A DNA stretch of 64,000 nt from assembly GCF_900107045.1 (NCBI RefSeq), contig NZ_FNON01000005.1, positions 248,001 through 312,000 on the forward strand, given 5' to 3'. The translations under genes were made by a program, and so were the position numbers. Of the stretch, positions 51,080 through 59,605 are shown piece by piece (the stretch's first letter is position 1; each line of letters begins with the position of its first letter). The stretch comes from Amycolatopsis xylanica. Lineage in GTDB: Bacteria; Actinomycetota; Actinomycetes; Mycobacteriales; Pseudonocardiaceae. Below the pieces are notes generated by a model, which saw nothing but the letters and a program-made list of their open reading frames with translations, had not been told where the DNA came from and made no database searches.

Positions 51080-52273
51080 GTGAAACGATTTCTTGCCGTC
51101 GCCGCGGCGACACTGCTGGTGACGATGGCCGCGCCCGCGTCAGCCGACGCGTTCTTCGGTGAGAACGTGCGTTTTGCGACGTTCAACGCGTCGCTGAACC
51201 GGGGCGCGACGGGCCAGCTGCTGGCCGATCTGTCGAAGCCCGGCAACGCCCAGGCTGACAAGGTTGCCGAGGTGATCCAGCGCAACCGCCCCGACGTCAT
51301 GCTGGTCAACGAGTTCGACTACGTGCCGGGTAACGCAGCGGCCGACGCGTTCCGCCGGAACTATCTCCGGATTCCGCACAACGGCGCCCGGCTGATCGAA
51401 TACCCGTACGCCTACACGGCGCCGGTCAACACCGGCGTGCCGACCGGCTTCGACCTCGATCGTGACGGTCAGGTCGGCGGTGGCAACGACGCGCAAGGCT
51501 TCGGGCTTTTCGAGGGCCAATATGGCTTGCTTGTGCTGTCGAAGTATCCGATCGACGTGTCGCGGATACGGACGTTTCAGAAGTTCCTCTGGAAGGACAT
51601 GCCCGGGGCACTGCTCCCGGATGACCCGGCGACCCCGGCTACGCACGACTGGTACTCCCCGCAAGTGCTGGACGTGCTCCGGCTTTCGTCGAAATCTCAC
51701 TGGGATGTGCCGTTGTGGGTCGGTGGTAGGACCTTGCACTTCCTGGTTTCGCATCCCACGCCGCCCAGTTTCGACGGACCGGAAGATCGCAACGGCACCC
51801 GCAACAACGACGAGATTCGCTTCTTCGCCGACTACGTGACCCCGGGCAAGGATGGCTACATCTATGACGACAAAGGGCGTCGTGGCGGTCTCGGCGCGCA
51901 CGAAAAGTTCGTCGTCGCAGGCGACAACAACTCCGACCCGCTGGACGGCGATAGCGTCCCCGGGGCGATCGACCGGTTGCTCCGCGCGCCGCGTGTGCTC
52001 GAAACGAGGCCAGGCAGTCAGGGAGCGGCCGAGGCTGCCCGACTGCAGGGTGGCGCGAACCTGAACCACAAGACGAACCCGTTCTACGACACCGGTGATT
52101 TCAACGACAAGGCGCCGGGCAACCTGCGCGTCGACTATGTCCTGCCGTCGCGTGGCCTCGTGCCATGGCATGCCGAGGTGTTCTGGCCGCTCGCCGCGGA
52201 CCCGCTCGCCAGGCTCAATGACGCTTCGGACCACCACCTGGTCCGAGTGGACATCTTCGTCCCTCGCCGGTGA
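51080..52273 (+). CDS. Secreted endonuclease/exonuclease/phosphatase family protein
   Basis: A 397-residue protein with a Sec signal peptide (VKRFLAVAAATLLVTMAAPASADA). The EEP fold is shown by VRFATFNASLNR, DVMLVNEFDYV, FLVSHPTPPSFDG, VVAGDNNSDP and the C-terminal SDHHLVRVDI (Asp-His pair). Members hydrolyse phosphodiesters in nucleic acids, lipids or other substrates; the extracellular target is unknown. GTG 51080 follows GGAGG. It is divergent from the TetR-controlled operon. Confidence 0.9.
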   Translation: MKRFLAVAAATLLVTMAAPASADAFFGENVRFATFNASLNRGATGQLLADLSKPGNAQADKVAEVIQRNRPDVMLVNEFDYVPGNAAADAFRRNYLRIPHNGARLIEYPYAYTAPVNTGVPTGFDLDRDGQVGGGNDAQGFGLFEGQYGLLVLSKYPIDVSRIRTFQKFLWKDMPGALLPDDPATPATHDWYSPQVLDVLRLSSKSHWDVPLWVGGRTLHFLVSHPTPPSFDGPEDRNGTRNNDEIRFFADYVTPGKDGYIYDDKGRRGGLGAHEKFVVAGDNNSDPLDGDSVPGAIDRLLRAPRVLETRPGSQGAAEAARLQGGANLNHKTNPFYDTGDFNDKAPGNLRVDYVLPSRGLVPWHAEVFWPLAADPLARLNDASDHHLVRVDIFVPRR

Positions 52274-52290
52274 CGGGTTAGCCTGACGGC

Positions 52291-53232
52291 ATGAAGATCG
52301 CCATCCTGGACGACTACCAGAACGTCGCGCTCGGTTTCGCCGATTGGGGCTCGCTGAACGCCGAAATCGAGGTTTTCACCGAGGCGTTCGGTCATGCGGA
52401 TGATGTAGCCGAGCGGCTCAAGGGTTTCGAGGTGGTCGTCGCGATGCGCGAACGGACCCGCTTCCCTGCCGAGTTGCTCGCCAGGCTGACCGATCTGAAG
52501 TTGCTCGTCAGCACTGGTCTCCGCAACGCGGCCATCGACGTAGCCGCGGCCCGTGACCTGGGTATCACGGTCTCGGGCACTGGCTACATCCCGCAGCCAA
52601 CCGCCGAGCACACCTGGGCCCTCATTCTCGCCGCCGCGCGGAACCTGCCCAAGGAGGTGCAGTCGATGCGTGACGGTGGCTGGCAGACGACGGTCGGGAT
52701 GACGCTGCACGGCAAGACGCTCGGTCTGCTGGGGCTGGGCACGCTCGGTGCGGGCGCGGCGAAGATCGGCCAGGTCTTCGGCATGGAGACCATCGCATGG
52801 AGTCAAAACCTGACCCAGGAGAAGGCCGAACCGCATGGCGTCACGGCGGTCTCCAAGGAAGAATTGTTCAGCCGGGCCGATGTGCTTTCCATTCACCTTG
52901 TGCTCAGCGACCGCAGCCGGGGACTTGTTGGTGCCGAAGAGTTCGGTATGATGAAGAAGTCCGCGATTCTCGTCAACACCTCGCGTGGTCCGATTGTTGA
53001 CGAAACTGCGCTGGTTGACGCATTGCGGCGCAAGGAAATCGGGTGCGCCGCCATCGACGTTTATGACACGGAACCGCTCCCTGCCGATCATCCGCTGCGC
53101 TCGCTCGAGAACACTGTGCTCACGCCGCACATCGGTTTTGTGACGCGTGAGGTCTACGAGATCTTCTACCGCGACGCGGTCGAGGACATCGCCGCGTACC
53201 AGGCCGGTGAGCCGATCCGCCTGATGGAGTAG
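52291..53232 (+). CDS. D-2-hydroxyacid dehydrogenase family protein
   Basis: A 313-residue NAD-dependent dehydrogenase. It has LLVSTGLRNAAIDV, the Rossmann motif GLLGLGTLGAG, the catalytic Arg in LVNTSRGPIVDE, Glu in DVYDTEPLP and His in LTPHIGFVT. The family includes phosphoglycerate, glyoxylate and other 2-hydroxyacid dehydrogenases; the exact substrate is not determined. It follows the EEP gene by 17 bp, so the two may be co-transcribed. Confidence 0.92.
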   Translation: MKIAILDDYQNVALGFADWGSLNAEIEVFTEAFGHADDVAERLKGFEVVVAMRERTRFPAELLARLTDLKLLVSTGLRNAAIDVAAARDLGITVSGTGYIPQPTAEHTWALILAAARNLPKEVQSMRDGGWQTTVGMTLHGKTLGLLGLGTLGAGAAKIGQVFGMETIAWSQNLTQEKAEPHGVTAVSKEELFSRADVLSIHLVLSDRSRGLVGAEEFGMMKKSAILVNTSRGPIVDETALVDALRRKEIGCAAIDVYDTEPLPADHPLRSLENTVLTPHIGFVTREVYEIFYRDAVEDIAAYQAGEPIRLME

Positions 53233-53313
53233 GCCTCGTCGCGGGACGGGTCGGATCCGGCTGCTCGAGTGAGGGCCGGAGCGCGGTGGCTCGCAGCGTC
53301 TATAGAGGGGTTG

Positions 53314-53356
53314 AAGGCCGGGAAGTGCCTGCTCAGCGCGGGCGCTGCCCGGCCTT
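53314..53356 (+). terminator. Candidate terminator after the hydroxyacid dehydrogenase
   Basis: AAGGCCGGG (53314-53322) and CCCGGCCTT (53348-53356) form perfect 9-bp arms around a GC-rich 25-nt loop and are followed by a single extra T. It lies in the 202-bp gap before the orphan LuxR-type gene. Confidence 0.5.
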
Positions 53357-53434
53357 TCGGCATCTGGGCGCTATCTGGGCGGGCGCTGCTGCATCATTTG
53401 CCGTCGATGCCTGTTCCGCGAGTCAGGGGGACCC

Positions 53435-53710
53435 ATGCAGCCGGCCATCGAAACACTCAGCGCCCGGGAACAAGACGTGCTCGAAAACCTCGCCGCTGAT
53501 CGCACCGACCGTGAGATCGCGGCCAGGTTGGGGATTCGCGAGCGGACGGTGCGGGCCCATGTCAGCCGGATCATCCTGAAACTCGGGGTGGCGTCACGTG
53601 TGGGCGCCGCGGTCGTGTTCACCGAATGGAAGATTCGCGGCTGCCTGGACGCGGCAGGACAAACAATGGGGGTAACGAGGATGCACCTGAAATCGTCGTG
53701 TGGACACTGA
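53435..53710 (+). CDS. Orphan LuxR-type HTH protein
   Basis: A 91-residue protein made almost only of a LuxR/GerE HTH: LSAREQDVLENLAADRTDREIAARLGIRERTVRAHVSRI, then LGVASRVGAAVV. No receiver or ligand domain is attached and no sensor gene is adjacent. The start follows GGGGG with normal spacing. The AT-rich tail (RMHLKSSCGH) is unusual. It could be a free-standing regulator like GerE, or the remaining part of a larger gene. Confidence 0.75.
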   Translation: MQPAIETLSAREQDVLENLAADRTDREIAARLGIRERTVRAHVSRIILKLGVASRVGAAVVFTEWKIRGCLDAAGQTMGVTRMHLKSSCGH

Positions 53711-54027
53711 ATCGATTCTTGGCGAAATCGGTACGATAATGCGGAGGCTTCGGGCGAGTCTTTATCTCGGCCGCTCGTAGGTTCTGGTGTGCGCAGACCG
53801 GGCATTATCGCCTGCAGCCCATTTCAGGACGGCGGTCGTCACTACGCCGGACCTGCTTTATCTGCTGGCCCAGGTGTCAGCCTGCTGGCAGCGCCCAGGG
53901 CCTGTTGGGCGAGCAACGCCCAAGACGCTGCCGTGTTGACGACCTGGACTCGCGGGCGCCGTTCAGTGCCGCCGCCCGCGAGCAGTAGGTCGCATGGGGC
54001 TCCCCAGCGCAAGGTCCTGATCGCTGG
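53711..54027. other. Intergenic stretch without a recognisable gene
   Basis: About 317 bp between the orphan LuxR gene and the convergent membrane protein gene. The first ~80 bp are comparatively AT-rich. Short open frames exist on both strands, but none has a plausible Shine-Dalgarno or domain. I see nothing functional in it. Confidence 0.5.
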
Positions 54028-54456
54028 TCAGGAGGTGACGCGGCGGTGGTACCAGGTCCGCCGATAGCTCGTGGGCAGCGCTATCCGGCCGAGCAGGCTG
54101 GTCAGCACGCCACCGATGATCAGCCACAGCACGGCCGCGAGGCCGTCGTTGAGCAGGATCCGGATCTTGAAGCTGTCCGGCGTGAACAGGTTCCGCAAGC
54201 CCAGCGAGACACCCTTCGACCAGTCTTCGATGAGCTGGGCGAATCCGTTGCCGGTATTAGCCGAGCCCAGCACCAGCACGATGTGGATGCCGAGTACGAG
54301 CGCGAACAACACGCAGATCAAGTCGATGACCGCGCTCAGTACCCTGATGAACGTGATCCTGCCGGACGGTCGTTCGACGATCTCGGCGCGTTCGGCCACA
54401 GGCTCTTGATATCCAGGTGTGCCCGGATACCGGGGATCGGGATCTGGATAGGTCAT
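54028..54456 (-). CDS. Actinobacterial integral membrane protein of unknown function
   Basis: A 142-residue protein with a Pro/Tyr-rich N-terminus (MTYPDPDPRYPGTPGYQEP) and three hydrophobic helices (about residues 38-65 as one long or two short, and 105-125). It ends RRTWYHRR. I know it only as a type common in actinomycetes, without function. It has its own start and lies 44 bp downstream of the TAP-like hydrolase gene on the same strand. Confidence 0.78.
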   Translation of the reverse strand: MTYPDPDPRYPGTPGYQEPVAERAEIVERPSGRITFIRVLSAVIDLICVLFALVLGIHIVLVLGSANTGNGFAQLIEDWSKGVSLGLRNLFTPDSFKIRILLNDGLAAVLWLIIGGVLTSLLGRIALPTSYRRTWYHRRVTS

Positions 54457-54500
54457 GTCTTCCAGAGTCACACGAGCCGGTGAGTTCCGCAGCGTGGATG

Positions 54501-56000
54501 TCAGCCGAACGGCCGCGCGTCCGGGGCGCACGTGGTGCCGGCCTGCGGTGCTCGCAGGTCGACGAAGTAGCGGACCATCGCGGCCGATGCGCAGGCGCTG
54601 TGCACGTTGAGCGAGGTGTGACCGAAGCTTTCGACGACCAGGAGCCTGCCGTCGCCGAGTTCTTCCACTGTGGACTGGGCGTTGTGCAGCGGGGTGGCCG
54701 GGTCGTGTCTGTTGTTGACCACGAGGATCGGATTTTCCCGCCGGCGGTTCCACGGGCCCAGGTAACGGTCGTCGTCGTGGCCTGGCCAGCCGATGCACTG
54801 AGCCATGTTGAACACCGCGCCTAGCGCGAAATAGGGCACCCTGGTCTGCTCGGTGACCGCCAGACGGTCGTACGCGGCGGGATCCTGTGGGTTTTGGCTG
54901 TCGACGCACTGGACCGCCAAGTAACCCGGCGAATGGGTCGGCAGGTAGGGATCCAAGACAGGTGCGGCCGGACCGGGCGGTGAGGCGGCGGAGAGGGTGT
55001 TCAGCGTTTCGCCGAGGCGCTTCCAGCGGCCGAACTGGTAGAACGCGCTTTCCAGGGACTTCAGGAAGCCGGCAAGAGTCGTGCCGGCGACCTGGCCGTT
55101 GGTCAGTTTGGCGAGGATGGCGGCGAATTTCTGCCGCTGGTCGCCGCCGGAGAACGCGCACGCCGCTTTGGCGCATTCGTCGAAGAAGGCGCCGAGCTCG
55201 TCCAGCTGGGCCCGGGCCGTGTCCGCGCGGACGTCGACCGGCTTGGCCTCCTCACCTGGCTTGCCCGTGGCGTTGGCGACCAGGTCGAGGGTGCCGTCCA
55301 AGGTCATCGCGCGGACGTTCGCCGGGAAGATGTTCGCGTAGGTACCGCCGAGGTAAGTCCCATAGGAGTAACCCAGGAAGTTCAGCTTGGCGTCGCCGGT
55401 CGCCTGCCGCAGGAGATCCATGTCCCTGGCGACGTTCGCCGACGAAAGGTGATCGAGCAACTTGCCCGAACCTGCCGCGCATGCCTGGCCCGCGCGAGCG
55501 CTCGTCGCGTAGAACGTGTCGTGCTGAGCGGGCCGCAACGGGGAGCCGGTCACCGTGTTTTCCGCGCCCGGGCAGCTGATCGGCGAGCTGCCGCCGATAC
55601 CGCGCGGGTCGAAGCTCACCAGGTCGAAGCGGGAGCGGAGCTCGTCGGGATAGCGTGCGCCGAAACGCACCAGCTCGCTGATCCCGTCAGTGCCGGGGCC
55701 GCCGAAGTTGACGAAAAGCGAGCCAATTCGGTGCCCCGGATCGGTCGCGGGCAATTTGATCACCGCGAGGTTCAGCGTCGGGCCGTGGGCCTCGCGATAG
55801 CTGACCGGGACGGCCGCGGCCGCGCACTGGAACTCATGGTGACAAGACGTCCAGCGCAACACGGGGACGGTCGCGCCGTTGGTGCCCATCGCGGCCGGTG
55901 CTTCGACCTCCGCCGCTGCCCGTTGCGGTGAGTTGGCTGTGGGTGGCGGTGCGCTGCATGCGCCGACCAGCGCTACCGCGAGAAGAAAAGCTCGTTTCAC
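54501..56000 (-). CDS. TAP-like alpha/beta hydrolase lipoprotein (proteinase/tripeptidyl aminopeptidase family)
   Basis: A 499-residue protein with a lipoprotein signal (LVGAC, about residues 11-15). The S33-type hydrolase fold is complete: VNFGGPGTDG (oxyanion loop), SFDPRGIGGSSP, nucleophile elbow LGYSYGTYLGG, acid in NNRHDPATPL and His in SFGHTSLNVHSACA with a TAP C-terminal domain. It probably trims peptides outside the membrane. The ATG overlaps the upstream serine-hydrolase stop by 4 bp, so they are coupled. It contrasts with the serine-less paralogue at 4652-6208. Confidence 0.92.
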   Translation of the reverse strand: MKRAFLLAVALVGACSAPPPTANSPQRAAAEVEAPAAMGTNGATVPVLRWTSCHHEFQCAAAAVPVSYREAHGPTLNLAVIKLPATDPGHRIGSLFVNFGGPGTDGISELVRFGARYPDELRSRFDLVSFDPRGIGGSSPISCPGAENTVTGSPLRPAQHDTFYATSARAGQACAAGSGKLLDHLSSANVARDMDLLRQATGDAKLNFLGYSYGTYLGGTYANIFPANVRAMTLDGTLDLVANATGKPGEEAKPVDVRADTARAQLDELGAFFDECAKAACAFSGGDQRQKFAAILAKLTNGQVAGTTLAGFLKSLESAFYQFGRWKRLGETLNTLSAASPPGPAAPVLDPYLPTHSPGYLAVQCVDSQNPQDPAAYDRLAVTEQTRVPYFALGAVFNMAQCIGWPGHDDDRYLGPWNRRRENPILVVNNRHDPATPLHNAQSTVEELGDGRLLVVESFGHTSLNVHSACASAAMVRYFVDLRAPQAGTTCAPDARPFG

Positions 56001-56812
56001 CTTGCTAGGTCAGCCAGCACCGCGTCGGTGTAACGGGGCCAGACTTCGGCGGCCCAAGGACCGAACGCACGGTCGGTGAGCGCGACACAGGCGGCTCGCG
56101 CGGCCGGATCGACCCACAGGAACGTGCCCGACTGTCCGAAGTGGCCAAAGGTGTCTGGTGAGCTGTTCGCGCCGGTCCAGTGTGGACTTTTGTGATCACG
56201 CAGCTCGAAACCGAGTCCCCAGTCATTGGGCTTCTGGTGACCGAACCCCGGCAGGACTCCGTTCAATCCGGGGAAGACCACGGAGGTCGCCGCGGTGAGT
56301 GTCGCGGCGGCGACCAATTTGGGCGATTGGAGCTCGACTGCGAAGGCGACCAGGTCGGTCACCGTCGATACGGCGCCGGAGGCGGGGGAGCCGTTGAGCC
56401 GGGTCGCGCTCATCGCCAGCGGGCCGAACAGGGCTTCCGTCTGATATTCGGCGAACGGGATGCTCGAGTGCTCGGCGATCGCGTCGGCGAGCTGCTCGAA
56501 GCCGGCGTTGGAGTAGAGACGCCGGGTGCCGGGTTCGGCCATCGGCTTGTGGGCGTCGAAAGCGAGGCCGGAGGTGTGTGAGAGCAGGTGGCGGATCGTC
56601 GAGCCTTCGGGCCCGGCCGGGGTGTCCAATTCGACGACGCCCTCTTCGATCGCGATCAGCGCCGTGTACGCGGTGAGCGGTTTGGTGACCGAAGCCAGCG
56701 CGAACGGCCGTGCCGTGTCGCCATGGCTGCCCAGCAGCTCGCCGGCCGCGTTCACCACCGCCGTCGCGGCGTTGTCCACGGGCCATTCGTCGATCAACCG
56801 CACACTGTCCAT
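55997..56812 (-). CDS. Serine hydrolase of the beta-lactamase/class C-like family
   Basis: A 271-residue protein with ASVTKPLTAY (SxxK nucleophile motif), LYSNAGF (YxN) and HFGQSGTFL, the HxG-type third motif. The short length and lack of a signal peptide fit the actinobacterial cytoplasmic EstB/beta-lactamase-like esterases rather than a true beta-lactamase. It is coupled by a 4-bp overlap to the downstream TAP-like lipoprotein gene. Confidence 0.9.
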   Translation of the reverse strand: MDSVRLIDEWPVDNAATAVVNAAGELLGSHGDTARPFALASVTKPLTAYTALIAIEEGVVELDTPAGPEGSTIRHLLSHTSGLAFDAHKPMAEPGTRRLYSNAGFEQLADAIAEHSSIPFAEYQTEALFGPLAMSATRLNGSPASGAVSTVTDLVAFAVELQSPKLVAAATLTAATSVVFPGLNGVLPGFGHQKPNDWGLGFELRDHKSPHWTGANSSPDTFGHFGQSGTFLWVDPAARAACVALTDRAFGPWAAEVWPRYTDAVLADLAR

Positions 56813-56827
56813 GCGGAAAGCCTACGA

Positions 56828-56859
56828 ATGGGGGCCGGCTCGGTTGAGCCAGCCCCCAT
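56828..56859 (-). terminator. Terminator of the dasR-EIIC-ptsH operon
   Basis: ATGGGGGCcGGCTC and GAGCCaGCCCCCAT form a 14-bp stem with one mismatch and the loop GGTT. It lies 8 bp downstream of the HPr stop and just before the serine-hydrolase start. Confidence 0.75.
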
Positions 56860-56867
56860 CCGGCAGG

Positions 56868-57137
56868 TCACGCGTCGAGGTCGCTGGCCACCAATTCAGC
56901 GATCGCGTCCACGGCCTCCTGGGCACCCTCGGCGTCCTCGGCGCTGATGATCACTTCGTCGCCGTGACCGGCGGCGAGCGTCATCAGGTTGAGCACGCTG
57001 CCCGCGGCCACCGGGGTGCCGCCTGCCTTGGCGATCTGGACCGCCACGGGCTGTGCTGCGGCCGCCTTGGCGACCAGAGCGGCGGGCCTGGCGTGCAGGC
57101 CGACCTTGCTGGCCACGGTGACACGTCGTTCTGGCAT
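56868..57137 (-). CDS. ptsH: Phosphocarrier protein HPr
   Basis: An 89-residue protein with GLHARPA (phospho-accepting His15) and GSVLNLMTLAAGHGDEV, the HPr second signature. HPr passes phosphate from enzyme I to EIIA proteins. The ATG at 57137 gives a standard HPr N-terminus. It is the third gene of the dasR-EIIC-ptsH operon (22-bp gap after EIIC). No ptsI (enzyme I) is visible in the window. Confidence 0.95.
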   Translation of the reverse strand: MPERRVTVASKVGLHARPAALVAKAAAAQPVAVQIAKAGGTPVAAGSVLNLMTLAAGHGDEVIISAEDAEGAQEAVDAIAELVASDLDA

Positions 57138-57159
57138 GAGGGACCTTTCTTCAGGGGTG

Positions 57160-58389
57160 TTACTTGGCTGCGGTCTTTTCGAGGTCGGCCTCGATCGAGT
57201 CGTCCTCACGGCCAGGGGTCGCCAGGTTCCACTTCGTGATCACGAACTTGAACACGAAGAAGTAGATCACGGCGAAGACCAGGCCGATCGGAATGAGCAT
57301 CCATGCCTTGTTCGCGGTGTCGAGGCTCGAGTTGAACGCGAAGTCGATCGCGCCTGCCGAGAACGAGAAGCCCAGCTTGATGCCGAGAGCGTTGACCAGG
57401 ACCATCGAGAGACCGGTCATGACCGCGTGGAACAGGTACAGCGGCCACGCCACGAACATGAACGCGAACTCGATCGGCTCGGTGACACCGGTCAGGAACG
57501 AGGTCAGCGCCGCGGCGATCATCACACCGCCGACGACCTTCTTCTGCGACGGCTTCGCGGTCTGCCAGATGGCGAGCGCGGCGGCGGGCAGCGCGAACAT
57601 GAAGATCGGGAAGAACCCGGTCATGAACGAGCCGGAACCCTGGACGTGGTTGAAGAAGTTGTTCAGGTCGCCGCCGTCGAAGATGAACCACACCGGCACG
57701 TTCAGCAGCTGGTGCAGGCCGATCGGGATGAGCAGGCGGTTGAGCAGGCCGTAGACGCCGCCACCGACGACGGAGTTCGCGGTGGCCTGCTCGCCGACCC
57801 AGTGGATCACGTGGTCGACCTGCTTGAAGATGAGGCCGAACAGCACGCCGAGGATGATCATCACGAACGAGGTGATGATCGGCACGAACCGGCGGCCGCC
57901 GAAGAACGCCAGGTAGGCGGGCAGCTTGATGCGGTGGTACTTCTGCCACAGCAGCGCCGCCACCAGGCCGACGACGACACCGCCGAGCACGCTATACGGC
58001 CACTTGATCGGCGCCAGGTACCAGCCCTCTTTGAAGCCTTCCACCGACTTGATCGGCGCGAAGACCTGCACGACGTGGTTGAACACGATCCAGCCGACGA
58101 CAGCGGCGACGGCCGTGGAGCCGTCACCCTTGCGGGCGAAACCGACGGCGATGGCGACCGCGAACAGCAGCGGCAGCCAGTCGAACAGACCGCCACCGGC
58201 GGCGGCGAACACATCGGCGACCTTGTCCCAGCCGAGGCCCTTCGGACCGAGCAGGTCCTCCTGGCCGAGCCGGAGCAGGATGCCTGCGGCGGGCAGTGCG
58301 GCGATGGGGAGCATGAGGCTGCGGCCGAAGCGTTGCAGCCCCGCGAGCCCCCTGCTCTGTCCCTTACCCGCCGCTGTGGTGGCGCTCAT
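57160..58389 (-). CDS. PTS transporter subunit EIIC, GlcNAc/glucose type
   Basis: A 409-residue membrane protein with about 10 helices. It starts LAGLQRFGRSLMLPIAALPAAGILLRLG. PTS_EIIC motifs include GLHQLLNVPVWF, GSGSFMTGFFPIFMFALPAAALA and FLTGVTEPIEFAFMFV (the GITEP-type sugar site). It belongs to the glucose/N-acetylglucosamine family (NagE-like). The EIIB and EIIA partners are encoded separately by the divergent operon. The ATG overlaps the dasR stop by 4 bp. GlcNAc is the likely substrate because of the DasR link. Confidence 0.93.
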   Translation of the reverse strand: MSATTAAGKGQSRGLAGLQRFGRSLMLPIAALPAAGILLRLGQEDLLGPKGLGWDKVADVFAAAGGGLFDWLPLLFAVAIAVGFARKGDGSTAVAAVVGWIVFNHVVQVFAPIKSVEGFKEGWYLAPIKWPYSVLGGVVVGLVAALLWQKYHRIKLPAYLAFFGGRRFVPIITSFVMIILGVLFGLIFKQVDHVIHWVGEQATANSVVGGGVYGLLNRLLIPIGLHQLLNVPVWFIFDGGDLNNFFNHVQGSGSFMTGFFPIFMFALPAAALAIWQTAKPSQKKVVGGVMIAAALTSFLTGVTEPIEFAFMFVAWPLYLFHAVMTGLSMVLVNALGIKLGFSFSAGAIDFAFNSSLDTANKAWMLIPIGLVFAVIYFFVFKFVITKWNLATPGREDDSIEADLEKTAAK

Positions 58390-59186
58390 CGGGTACCTCC
58401 GTAGTGGGAATGGTGACCGGAATCCGGGGTATTCCGGTCCAACTGCATCGTCACCTGGTAGTGATCGCCCCGGTACCAGGAAGTCATGTCCTCCACCGGC
58501 TCGCCCTGCGAGCTGGACACCCGGCGGAAGACCAACAAGGGGCTGCCGGTCCGCAGGCCGAGCAGGCGTGCGGTTTCGCGGTCAGCCGATTCCGCCCACA
58601 CCGTCTGCCAGGCGTGATCTGGGCGGACACCGTATGCCTGATCGAGCTGGGAATACAGCGACTGGGTGAGATCGAGGTCGAAGAACCCCGGCAGCCTGCC
58701 CGCGTGGTACCAGCCGCGCTCGACGGCCAGTGGCAGCCCGTCCGCGCGGCGCAGCCGCATCAGCCGGTGCGCGGGGGTGTCCGCGCCGATGCCGAGCGCG
58801 CTGGCCGCGGGCGCCGGCGGCACCTCGGTGCTGGTACGCAGCACCTCGGTGGTCGGCGCCATCCCACGGCGTCGCATGTCGTCGGTGAACGACATCAGGT
58901 AAAGCTGCAGCTCCATGCGCCGCGCCGCGGTGAAGGTGCCTTTGCCACGAACGCGCGACAAGAGGCCTTCCTCCACCAATTTCCCGATCGCGGAGCGTAC
59001 GGTCAGGCGCGACACCTGATAGCGCTCGGCCAGCTCGCGCTCGGACGGGATCGCCGCGCCTGGCGGCAGCTCCCGCTCGACCGTGCGGCGCAGGATCTCG
59101 CGGAGCTGGGCGTGCTTCGGGGTGGGTCCTTCGATGACCCGGTCGGCCCCTGGGCTGCCGTGCGCTGCCGTGCTGATCGCCCTCAC
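58386..59186 (-). CDS. dasR: GntR/HutC family regulator, DasR-like
   Basis: A 266-residue protein with a GntR winged helix (AIPSERELAERYQVSRLTVRSAIGKL) and a UTRA effector domain (about residues 100-250; LPLAVERGWYHAGRLPGFF, YGVRPDHAWQTVWA). The sequence and PTS context match DasR, the GlcNAc-6-phosphate/glucosamine-6-phosphate-responsive regulator of amino-sugar uptake, chitin use and antibiotic onset in streptomycetes. A dre-like operator lies 37 bp upstream of its start, serving both divergent operons. Confidence 0.88.
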   Translation of the reverse strand: MRAISTAAHGSPGADRVIEGPTPKHAQLREILRRTVERELPPGAAIPSERELAERYQVSRLTVRSAIGKLVEEGLLSRVRGKGTFTAARRMELQLYLMSFTDDMRRRGMAPTTEVLRTSTEVPPAPAASALGIGADTPAHRLMRLRRADGLPLAVERGWYHAGRLPGFFDLDLTQSLYSQLDQAYGVRPDHAWQTVWAESADRETARLLGLRTGSPLLVFRRVSSSQGEPVEDMTSWYRGDHYQVTMQLDRNTPDSGHHSHYGGTR

Positions 59187-59219
59187 CGTCCTTTCGGGTC
59201 GGCCCGCCCGGTGGTACGT

Positions 59220-59235
59220 TCCGGTCTAGACCAAT
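59220..59235. promoter_or_regulatory. dre-like DasR operator
   Basis: A palindromic core GGTCTAGACC (59223-59232) sits in TCCGGTCTAGACCAAT, matching 13 of 16 positions of ACTGGTCTAGACCAGT, the DasR consensus. It lies between dasR-EIIC-ptsH and EIIB-EIIA, well placed to control both. Confidence 0.85.
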
Positions 59236-59368
59236 GTCTGATGGGGCAGGATGCTCCGCTGAGCGGACGGGTGTCAACCACCGTTATGGGTTCGTGGCCC
59301 ACGGTGGCGGGCATGCGGGCAATCGGCGTAGTAATGAGCCGCAAGACCTGTGTGAAAAGGAGACCGCG

Positions 59369-59605
59369 ATGGCGGACGAACGGCCGGAAAAGATTCTCGC
59401 GGCGCTCGGCGGTGCCGGAAACATCGTCGAGATCGAGGGCTGCATCACGCGCCTGCGGTGTGAGCTCCACGACGGCTCGATCATCGACGAGGCCGCGCTG
59501 AAGCAGGCCGGTGCGATGGGCGTGGTGAAGCTGGGCGCGGTGGTCCAGGTGATCGTCGGGCCGGAGGCGGACACCATCGCCAGCGACATCGAGGACCTGC
59601 TGTGA
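59369..59605 (+). CDS. PTS EIIB component (glucose/GlcNAc type)
   Basis: A 78-residue protein with IEGCITRLRCEL, where the Cys at about residue 25 is the phosphorylation site, and MGVVKLGAVVQVIVGPEAD. It passes phosphate from EIIA to the sugar entering through EIIC. The ATG follows AAAGGAGA. The stop overlaps the EIIA start by 4 bp (GTGA). Confidence 0.93.
   Translation: MADERPEKILAALGGAGNIVEIEGCITRLRCELHDGSIIDEAALKQAGAMGVVKLGAVVQVIVGPEADTIASDIEDLL

Noticed and set aside
53789..54067. 92-codon open frame after the orphan LuxR gene
   Set aside because: No Shine-Dalgarno, no domain, poor composition and overlap with the convergent membrane protein gene.
56989..58404. 471-residue plus-strand open frame with Asp/Glu/His/Arg repeats over HPr and EIIC
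   Set aside because: It is the antisense of the EIIC membrane protein, whose hydrophobic codons give acidic/basic runs on the other strand.
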